Below, one piece after another: positions 7,950-14,223 of a stretch of DNA of 64,000 nt. The notes beneath the pieces were generated by a model that did not search any database, was not told the origin of the DNA, and worked only from the letters and a program-made list of their open reading frames with translations. The stretch spans positions 344,581 through 408,580 of the forward strand of contig NZ_FRAY01000005.1 in the NCBI RefSeq assembly GCF_900142475.1, given 5' to 3'. Both the position numbers and the translations under genes were made by a program. The DNA comes from Fibrobacter sp. UWH4 (GTDB lineage: Bacteria > Fibrobacterota > Fibrobacteria > Fibrobacterales > Fibrobacteraceae). Within the stretch, counting starts at the first letter, position 1. Each line of letters begins with the position of its first letter.

Positions 7950-8006
7950 GCAGCCGGCAATGTGGCGTTGATGCGCAAACTCAATGCCTTTGACAGGAGG
8001 TCATTT

Positions 8007-8753
8007 ATGGCGACAATACATCTGGACAATAATCACGAAGGCTTTGCCGATTTTTGCAAGCGGGAGGCGGCCGGTCTCAAGCTCACGAGCGACGAGATGC
8101 ATCAGGAAAACAGGGAACAGGAGGAACTGAACGCACTTCAGAAAAAATGTTTTGAACGCAAGTGCGCGTTGCTTTACAATAATCTGGACCTGATTCTGCG
8201 GCACCGGGACGAAATTATCGCAACCCCGCGGTATGCGAATATCGATGTACAATACGCAATCAAGGGTGGCGGGCTTTATGTGGGACACCTGTCCGCTGTA
8301 AGGCATTTTAACTTCGCCGGCACCCTCGTCAGCATCGGCCTCAAGCTATCCTCGCTCCTCAAAATCTGGGACAATGAACAGTTCAAGGTGGAATGCAAGT
8401 GCGGCGGCACGGCGCTCATCCGCTCGTTTTCGGGTTCGCCCCTTTCGGGTGGTTCGCAGGCGACTGCGGTTTGTCCCAAGTGCAAAAGGGAAATCCGCGT
8501 CAATAACCGTAGCTTTGGCGGTTATTGTGGCCTGATGAGCATAGGGCACGATAGGGATATCGAAAAGGTCGTAAAAAGCATTATCGCCAAGTGGATCCTT
8601 GCCGAGGTTGCATACGGAAAGAATGCTGCCGAAGGGAAAGATGCGAAATGGAAAAAAGCGGGGCGCGAATTGCATGACGACGGCGAGCCCTGTAACCTTG
8701 AAACTATGATCAACGAACTGAAGCTGAAGGAATTCCGGCTTGCTTCACGATGA
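8007..8753 (+). CDS. Protein of unknown function with a zinc-ribbon-like Cys quartet
   Basis: 248 residues from the ATG at 8007, chosen because AGGAGG (7995-8000) lies 6 nt before it; an upstream in-frame ATG at 7962 has no such site. The middle contains VECKCGGTAL and AVCPKCKREI, two CxC/CxxC pairs about 30 residues apart, compatible with a zinc ribbon. A Gly/Ser-rich segment (FSGSPLSGGSQ) lies between them. The C-terminal third is basic and helical. No family recognised, no signal peptide. It precedes, on the same strand with a 21-nt gap, another unrecognised protein, and the two probably form an operon driven by the elements at 7861-7949. Confidence 0.7.
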   Translation: MATIHLDNNHEGFADFCKREAAGLKLTSDEMHQENREQEELNALQKKCFERKCALLYNNLDLILRHRDEIIATPRYANIDVQYAIKGGGLYVGHLSAVRHFNFAGTLVSIGLKLSSLLKIWDNEQFKVECKCGGTALIRSFSGSPLSGGSQATAVCPKCKREIRVNNRSFGGYCGLMSIGHDRDIEKVVKSIIAKWILAEVAYGKNAAEGKDAKWKKAGRELHDDGEPCNLETMINELKLKEFRLASR

Positions 8754-8774
8754 TGAAATATAAGGACGGTAAAA

Positions 8775-9884
8775 ATGGAACAATGCAAAATCAAACCATG
8801 GAATATCCGCAAGCTGCACTTCGCAATCGACCAGCTGCAGGGTGCGGGGAAACGCAGGGACCGGAAGGAAATGCACCGTGAGCTGGATGTCATGACGCGC
8901 CTGCTCTGCGAATCGCGCAAGATGACCTTGCCCGACTATGGCCAGGCGGGCGGAGCGCCAGTTTCGGGCAACGGGATGAATATGGCGGTGTTTACCGTCA
9001 AGAAGGGAAAGTTCCCGCAAGAGATTGAAATGCAGGAGAATTACTTCCCTTGCAGGCTTGTCGAGGGCGAACATGGCGATTGCCTGGTTTGCGTTGTCGC
9101 CTCGGCAGAAATTGCCAAGGCGTTGGCTGCGAAATTGGAGGTGGACAGCTACATCTTCATGGAGCGCGTGGGCGCCCGTGCACCTGAATTCTCGCAGTAT
9201 TCCAAGACGACGGATGACACCGGCTATTACTATCTGGTCCAGGTGAATTCGAGCCTTCCGCTTCAGGAACCGTCGGCAGTATTCGACGCCATCGCGCAGA
9301 TCGATGCGCTTGTGGATGGGCTGGACGAAAAAACGCGGATGATGCTTTCCGAAGAGAACGTGGATGAATTTTTGGAATTCCGGAAGCGTGCGTACTATAT
9401 GCATAATGGCCTCGGAAAAAACGAAACTTACGAGGCGGCTCTTGATTGGCTCAGGGTACAGCAGTTCGCGTTGGTGGAGTTGCCTGAATCGGAAAAGAAG
9501 CTTACCCCCATGTTCAACCTTACCCGTTTTGAACTCTGCATGAACCATCTGGGGTACGCCGTAAAGAAGATTGCAGGGGACTGCCGTTACGTTGTATTCA
9601 ATACGCATGAATCGGCGACCTTCGAGCATAACATGCAAACGGTCGCGGAGCGCATGCACGCCGTAACAATCCAGATGTCGCCGGAAGAGAGTCTCTCCTT
9701 GATTGCGGAAAGCCTCCGCGACGAGGTTCTCTGCTACGACAAGGAAAAATACTACAGCGTAGAAGCCCTGAACGAGAAGGAGTATTTCCCCATAAACGCG
9801 AGTGTTCCGAAGCGGCTAGGGAGCTTTATGCGGGCCGTGTACTATTGGGGCGCCGCGCTCCGCCCAGTCTTGGACTTGAAATGA
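8775..9884 (+). CDS. Protein of unknown function, 369 residues
   Basis: 369 residues, no family recognised. AAGGAC precedes the ATG at 8775. The protein appears soluble: no signal peptide or membrane helix. Residues 1-50 form a charged helical region (LHFAIDQLQGAGKRRDRKE), a middle section has mixed alpha/beta character with a Cys-containing strand (CRLVEGEHGDCLVCVVA), and the C-terminal part includes YYSVEALNEKEYFPI. It follows the zinc-ribbon-like gene by 21 nt and is probably co-transcribed with it. Beyond the pairing there is no evidence for a role; location in an accessory region beside toxin-like and RM genes makes a defence or mobile-element function possible but unproven. Confidence 0.65.
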   Translation: MEQCKIKPWNIRKLHFAIDQLQGAGKRRDRKEMHRELDVMTRLLCESRKMTLPDYGQAGGAPVSGNGMNMAVFTVKKGKFPQEIEMQENYFPCRLVEGEHGDCLVCVVASAEIAKALAAKLEVDSYIFMERVGARAPEFSQYSKTTDDTGYYYLVQVNSSLPLQEPSAVFDAIAQIDALVDGLDEKTRMMLSEENVDEFLEFRKRAYYMHNGLGKNETYEAALDWLRVQQFALVELPESEKKLTPMFNLTRFELCMNHLGYAVKKIAGDCRYVVFNTHESATFEHNMQTVAERMHAVTIQMSPEESLSLIAESLRDEVLCYDKEKYYSVEALNEKEYFPINASVPKRLGSFMRAVYYWGAALRPVLDLK

Positions 9885-9960
9885 TGGGTGAAAATGCGAT
9901 AAAAGAGCGATTTTAGAAAAAAAATATGATACGCTGTCCTCTTTTTTATAAATTGTTGGT

Positions 9961-10179
9961 ATGCCGGAACAGCAGCAGATACTCTTTATGCAGATTCGGA
10001 TTCTGAGGATGGCCTCGGAACGGTTTTGCCTGACATTGAAGGCTACTGCGGAGCTTTTCAAGAAGTTCGATGTCCTCAGGTATATCCGCGAATGTTTTGG
10101 TATTTTCCATGTAGAAGGCGACGAGGCTGTTTTTGAAGATGTCAAGGCCTACCTCAAGGCGAAGGGGGCTGATTTATGA
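9961..10179 (+). CDS. DUF3791-like small protein
   Basis: 72 residues resembling the DUF3791 family (a helical start with MQIRILRMASERF, then LFKKFDVLRYIRECFGIFH and VFEDVKAYLKAKGADL). In other genomes this family is typically found next to DUF3990, which is exactly the arrangement here: its stop overlaps the DUF3990 start by 4 nt (ATGA). The family has no established activity; its tight coupling to an ADP-ribosyltransferase-like partner suggests an antitoxin or accessory role, by inference. No ribosome-binding site is seen; a TATAAA box lies about 15 nt upstream, so the mRNA may be nearly leaderless. Confidence 0.72.
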   Translation: MPEQQQILFMQIRILRMASERFCLTLKATAELFKKFDVLRYIRECFGIFHVEGDEAVFEDVKAYLKAKGADL

Positions 10180-10742
10180 AGCAGCTGGAAACAGGACTGA
10201 TTCTCTATCACGGAAGCTATTGCGCCGTGGAAGAACCGGATTTGGACAAGTGTGCGAAATTCAAGGATTTTGGAAGAGGGTTCTACCTCACATCTTCAAA
10301 AGCTCAGGCGGAAAACTTCGCGAAGATTTCTGCGGCAAAGGCCAAAAACCGCGGGCTGATTTCTGAGAATGAGCGATTTGGTTTTGTTTCGTCTTTTTCG
10401 GTGACGGATGCGGCCGGACTGAATTGCTTTTATTTCGATACCGCTGATGTCGCCTGGCTTCACTGCATCGTAGCTCACCGCAGGAGTGGCGCATTCGTTG
10501 ACCTTCGTAACGAGATGGCTGACTACGATGTTGTGTCGGGCAAGATTGCGAATGACGATACCAACGCAACGATTCTTGCTTACATGGGAAATGTTTTTGG
10601 CCCCATGGGGAGCGAACAGGCCGACAACATGTGCATAAGCCTTTTGTTGCCTGAACGCCTGCAGGACCAGTTCTGTTTCAGGAGTATGGCAGCCCTTTCT
10701 AAACTCCGGTTTGTGAAATCCGAGCGGGTGATTTTGAGGTAG
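10176..10742 (+). CDS. DUF3990 protein (ADP-ribosyltransferase-like)
   Basis: 188 residues. The start ILYHGSYCAVEEPDLDKCAK and DFGRGFYLTSSKAQAENFA match the DUF3990 family, whose H-G and G-x-G-F-Y-L-T motifs resemble the NAD-binding core of ADP-ribosyltransferases and toxin-like ARTs. A later FVDLRNEMADYDVVSGKIAND motif, containing the DYDVV.G.IAND signature, is also kept. It is translationally coupled to the upstream DUF3791 gene and followed 3 nt later by a 69-residue gene, forming a compact triad. By family similarity it may modify a cellular target and act as a toxin, but no activity is shown by the sequence alone. Confidence 0.78.
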   Translation: MKQLETGLILYHGSYCAVEEPDLDKCAKFKDFGRGFYLTSSKAQAENFAKISAAKAKNRGLISENERFGFVSSFSVTDAAGLNCFYFDTADVAWLHCIVAHRRSGAFVDLRNEMADYDVVSGKIANDDTNATILAYMGNVFGPMGSEQADNMCISLLLPERLQDQFCFRSMAALSKLRFVKSERVILR

Positions 10743-10745
10743 TCT

Positions 10746-10955
10746 ATGGCAAACGACAAAATTTTGTTTTCCATGGACTTGACGGCGCTTATGGCGGTTG
10801 AGAAAATCGCAAAGGAAACCCAGAGGTCTCCCGAAGATGTCCTTGTAGATTTTATGGAATCGAATACGGCGAAAATGCTTTACGACGATTCGAATAAACT
10901 TTGGTGGGATGGACCAGACGCCACCGCCGAAGAATTCAAGCGGGAAACGCTTTAG
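10746..10955 (+). CDS. Small third gene of the DUF3791-DUF3990 triad
   Basis: 69 residues, starting 3 nt after the DUF3990 stop. The sequence SPEDVLVDFMESNTAKMLYD and SNKLWWDGPDATAEEFKRE resembles small proteins that I recall lying beside DUF3990 genes in other anaerobes, where the same xLWWxGP motif occurs. An antitoxin-like role is plausible because it is small, acidic and co-encoded with a putative toxin. No DNA-binding motif is obvious. Confidence 0.65.
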   Translation: MANDKILFSMDLTALMAVEKIAKETQRSPEDVLVDFMESNTAKMLYDDSNKLWWDGPDATAEEFKRETL

Positions 10956-11028
10956 GCTTTCTCATTCAAAATAATCACCTCCGCTCATAATATGACGGCG
11001 GATTGTTGGATTGTTTATTGTTGAAAAT

Positions 11029-11061
11029 GCGGCAGTATTTGTCGCATGCGCGATTTATATT
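11029..11061 (+). promoter_or_regulatory. Inverted-repeat promoter element GCGGCA-N5-TGTCGC with TATATT
   Basis: GCGGCA-gtatt-TGTCGC (11029-11045), 10 nt, TATATT (11056-11061), 39 nt before the next ATG. Same spacing as the copies at 5000, 7861 and 22396. Confidence 0.6.
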
Positions 11062-11100
11062 TATAAAAAAAGGATATTGACATAATGAAAAGGTAAATCC

Positions 11101-11736
11101 ATGAAATACGAAGATCGCAGAAGCCCTGAATACGTGAATGGCATAATCGACCATCTGATTGAGGATTCTCGCTGGATAAAGGCTCAAAAGGAAACCGAAA
11201 TGGAATGCAGACTCCACCAGGAGATGCAGCTTCTGGCGCGAAAAGTCAAGGCCAACGCCCGCTTCGAACACAGCAAGGAAAATATCGCTAAGCTGTTGCG
11301 GCTGAACCGGCGACTTCACGAACTCCAGGACGAATGCGCCAAAACCGCATTTAATATGTACAAGGATTTGACTGCGCTTATGGAGCAGGGCAAGGCCTAC
11401 TACAAGACTTTTTGCATAGAAAGTAAAATCATTTACGAATCCGAAGAAGATTGGGAAAGCGAGGTTGGCGGTCTGTACGATTCCTACGACCGGGGGAACC
11501 GTTTTGAAGTCCATATTAGGGATGCTCCTGAAAAGGTCCCTGCCGACTACAAGGAGTTGAACGCCTGGCACGAGGAACTGAGCTGGAACATCGAGTGCCT
11601 GGAACTTCCTGAATTCAAGAATGAATATATCTGTTTCGCTATGCACAAGTTCTTCGCCGATGGTTGCTATTCCCTAGAAGATGCCATGCGCATGAAATTG
11701 GAAGATTTTTATGTGCACACGGAGATATACATATAA
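11101..11736 (+). CDS. Helical protein of unknown function, 211 residues
   Basis: Not recognised. Highly charged and helical: the first 110 residues (LIEDSRWIKAQKETEMECRL, then LLRLNRRLHELQDECAK) look like coiled-coil, followed by a mixed acidic part (SEEDWESEVGGLYDSYDRG) and Trp-rich WHEELSWNIECLELPEF. No signal or membrane segment. It has its own copy of the shared promoter element and is followed 20 nt later by the SF0329-like broken gene, so the two may be one operon. Confidence 0.65.
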   Translation: MKYEDRRSPEYVNGIIDHLIEDSRWIKAQKETEMECRLHQEMQLLARKVKANARFEHSKENIAKLLRLNRRLHELQDECAKTAFNMYKDLTALMEQGKAYYKTFCIESKIIYESEEDWESEVGGLYDSYDRGNRFEVHIRDAPEKVPADYKELNAWHEELSWNIECLELPEFKNEYICFAMHKFFADGCYSLEDAMRMKLEDFYVHTEIYI

Positions 11737-11756
11737 AAAATGTATTGAGGTAAATT

Positions 11757-12244
11757 ATGTGGAGTAAAACAAGACAAATTCTGGAAAGCCGGCTTGCGGA
11801 AAACTTAAAGGGGCGTGTGAGCTATCATTATGACGTCTATCGCACCAAGGGCTGCAAGGAGAAACACGATTGGTGGACTGAGATGCACGTGCTGTCAATC
11901 ATTGTAGATGGCGAAGCTTGGTTTTGCACGAACCCACAATTTTATCGTCAGTATTATCGTGACGGGTTTTATCGATTTGATAAAAAAACGATAATGATAT
12001 CATCCGCGAAACGGGGCTGGTTGCAGGTGGTTTCTGGGAAACAGGGGCGATAGGGTATATCCGCGAATACCTGAATGAACTTTCTATTGGCCAGGCGATA
12101 ACGCACGACAACTATTTTATCCGCCTGCTAGCAGTCCTCGATGTTCGTCTAGGGAAACGAAAAATCAAGGCCCTCGTGGACAATGTCGAAAATGAACCGG
12201 AAAGGTTCCGCAAGTGGATTCTGTTGAGGGGCGTACAAAAGTGA
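11757..12244 (+). pseudogene. SF0329-like gene, split by a -1 frameshift at a run of seven A
   Basis: The first frame (11757-12053) starts MWSKTRQILESRLAENLKGR and looks like the N-terminus of the SF0329 family. It runs into an early stop, but the -1 frame continues as NDIIRETGLVAGGFWETGAI and VLDVRLGKRKIKALVDNVEN to a TGA at 12242-12244, matching the family's C-terminus. The frames meet at A7 (11982-11988), gat-aaa-aaa-acg. One extra A, or a -1 ribosomal slip on AAA-AAA, would join them into about 162 residues. So it is a recent indel, a sequencing error, or a slippery site used on purpose. Function of the family is unknown. Confidence 0.7.
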
Positions 12245-12620
12245 GGTTTTATGCGAATATCTGAAAACGCCGCTGGAAAGCTCATGCAAGGGAGTCCATA
12301 ATGTTTGGCAGACTGCCATCTGGGCGTTCAACAACGAAGTCTCAAAAACACGCAATGCAATACTCCAAAAATACGCGACACAATCCGGCGTGGCACAGAA
12401 GGATGCACTTTTTCGGTGGAAAAAGTGCAGTCAAGTGTCAATAATTCGGTAGGAAAAGTGCGTTCACGTCGAAAATCACACTTTTTTAATGTTTTTCGTG
12501 GAAAAAATCACACATTTATAAAAAAAATTGTGCGTTTGGATTGAATTCTAGAAATTTCGTTAAAATTGGCGGTTTTGCGCTTTTTCGGTGGGAAATGCTT
12601 CCGTGAATTAAAGAAAAGCT

Positions 12621-12719
12621 GCAAAATATGCGAAAATAATCTCTAACATCGTCCGTTTAGGTCGTAATTTTTATATATTAGGAATGAAAAACTACAAAAT
12701 ATGCAAAAATAATTCCTAA
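12621..12719 (+). repeat. Direct and inverted repeats upstream of the DUF4143 ATPase
   Basis: In the 487-nt gap 12245-12731 the only clear structure is here: two 26-nt copies of a CAAAATATGC(g/a)AAAATAAT unit (12621-12646 and 12694-12719, 22 of 26 identical), and TTAGGAAT (12679-12686) inverted with ATTCCTAA (12712-12719). They end 12 nt before the ATPase ATG and look like an autoregulatory operator. The rest of the gap is AT-rich with no gene recognised. Confidence 0.6.
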
Positions 12720-12731
12720 AAAGGGGCGGAA

Positions 12732-14030
12732 ATGTACAAAAGGCAGGCCTATCTGGACAAATTGGTCCATTCCATCGGGAATGGCTTTATCAAGGTGGTT
12801 ACCGGAATTCGGCGTTCCGGTAAGTCCTTTTTGTTGAACACCCTCTTTTACGACTATCTGAAATACAATGTAACGGATGACGAGCATATAATCCGGTTTG
12901 CATTCGATTCCGCCGAGGACCTTGAACGAATCGGCGAAAATCCGATTGAACTGCAGTTGAAGAAAAGGCAGGTAGATCCGACAAAGTTTATGGACTATTT
13001 GAAAACGTGCATCAAAGAAGGCGAACGGTATTTTTTGTTGCTGGACGAAATCCAGGAGCTGGGTGCGTTTGAGTCTGTCTTGAATTCATATCTTCGGAAA
13101 CCAGAATTTGAAATTTTTGTAACGGGAAGTAACGCGAAGTTCCTGTCGAAGGATTTGATTACGGAGTTTGCAGGCCGGAGTGACCAGATTCATTTGTTGC
13201 CGCTTTCTTTCAGCGAGTTCATGGAAATTTTTTCTGGGGACAAGTACCAGGGCTTTGCGGAGTATCTGCTTTACGGAGGCTTGCCGCTAGTGGCGCAGGA
13301 ACGCGATGCCGAAAAGAAGCGCCGCATTTTGTCGAGTCTTTTTGACGAAGTCTATATTCGCGATGTCGTCAAGCGGAATAAAATCAGGAACGAAAACGAT
13401 TTAAGGGACTTGATTGATGTCTTGTCTTCGTCGGTGGGTTCGCTGTCGAGCGCAGAAAAGATAACGAACACGTTCCATAGCGAAAAAAAATCCAAGATAA
13501 CCCGCAACACCGTAGCGAAATTTATCGATTATCTGGAAGATGCTTTCCTGATAAGTTCGGCCTCGCGTTATGACATCAAGGGCAAACGATATATCGGAGC
13601 TCCGAAGAAGTTCTACTTTGCGGATTTGGGTCTGCGAAATGCGCGACTCAATTTTAGGCAGTTCGAAGAAACGCACCTGATGGAGAACGCCATATACAAT
13701 GAATTGCTATATCGCGGTTTCAACGTAGATGTTGGCGTGGTGGAACTTGCGCAAAAGAACGAGAGCGGTTCTGTTTCCCGCAAGAATCTTGAAATAGATT
13801 TTGTCTGTAATCTAGGGTCGGAGCGTTACTACATTCAGTCGGCATTTTCGATGCCCGACAACGAAAAAAGGGCCAAGGAAATTAGGCCGTTCAAGACGGT
13901 TCGGGATTCGTTCAAGAAAATTGTCGTCACAAAGGATTTTGTGCCGGCCTTCTATGACGAAAATGGAATTTTAACCATGAACGTCATTGATTTCTTGATG
14001 GAACCGAATAGTTTGATTTCTTTGGGGTGA
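12732..14030 (+). CDS. AAA+ ATPase with DUF4143 C-terminal domain
   Basis: 432 residues. Walker A VTGIRRSGKSFLLNTLF near residue 25 and Walker B YFLLLDEIQELG near residue 95 define the N-terminal AAA_14 domain; FVTGSNAKFLSKD is sensor 1. The C-terminal half (ENAIYNELLYRGFNVDVGVV, then NLEIDFVCNLGSERYYIQ) is the DUF4143 domain, whose E-x-D-F-V pattern resembles a PD-(D/E)xK nuclease core. These ATPases are abundant, often duplicated in genomes of anaerobes, and their role is not established. GGGGCGGAAATG gives the ribosome-binding site. Flanked by repeats and an intergenic hairpin, and by a divergent RM operon, in an accessory context. Confidence 0.88.
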   Translation: MYKRQAYLDKLVHSIGNGFIKVVTGIRRSGKSFLLNTLFYDYLKYNVTDDEHIIRFAFDSAEDLERIGENPIELQLKKRQVDPTKFMDYLKTCIKEGERYFLLLDEIQELGAFESVLNSYLRKPEFEIFVTGSNAKFLSKDLITEFAGRSDQIHLLPLSFSEFMEIFSGDKYQGFAEYLLYGGLPLVAQERDAEKKRRILSSLFDEVYIRDVVKRNKIRNENDLRDLIDVLSSSVGSLSSAEKITNTFHSEKKSKITRNTVAKFIDYLEDAFLISSASRYDIKGKRYIGAPKKFYFADLGLRNARLNFRQFEETHLMENAIYNELLYRGFNVDVGVVELAQKNESGSVSRKNLEIDFVCNLGSERYYIQSAFSMPDNEKRAKEIRPFKTVRDSFKKIVVTKDFVPAFYDENGILTMNVIDFLMEPNSLISLG

Positions 14031-14048
14031 CATAAGCTTAACGATTTT

Positions 14049-14124
14049 GAGGGGAAAGCCTTCCCCTCGCTCGCACTACATTGCTCGCTACCCCTTCTAG
14101 CGGGCGCTCAGTCGCCGCGCCCGC
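14049..14124. repeat. GC-rich hairpin pair in the gap after the DUF4143 gene
   Basis: Two hairpins: ggggaa-agcc-ttcccc (14051-14066) and the 8-bp gcgggcgc / gcgcccgc stem (14100-14107 with 14117-14124). Between them is ctcgctcgcactacattgc. The GC content is far above its AT-rich surroundings, so it resembles an inserted dispersed repeat. No second copy was found in the window. Confidence 0.4.
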
Positions 14125-14175
14125 AACACCCAGGGCTTATTGAAAGAAACAGCAACTAGTTGTGCTGAAGATGTG

Positions 14176-14200
14176 AAAAACGGGGCTGTTTAGCAGCCCC
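14176..14200 (-). terminator. Terminator of the type III RM operon
   Basis: On the minus strand GGGGCTG-ctaaa-CAGCCCC followed by GTTTTT, 24 nt past the res stop codon. On the plus strand no T-run follows, so it serves the minus-strand operon. Confidence 0.8.
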
Positions 14201-14223
14201 AGCAAAAAAGAACCAATTGATAA

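Noticed and set aside
12305..12544. A 79-residue plus-strand frame in the gap before the DUF4143 gene
   Set aside because: Low-complexity translation with no ribosome site and no family resemblance.
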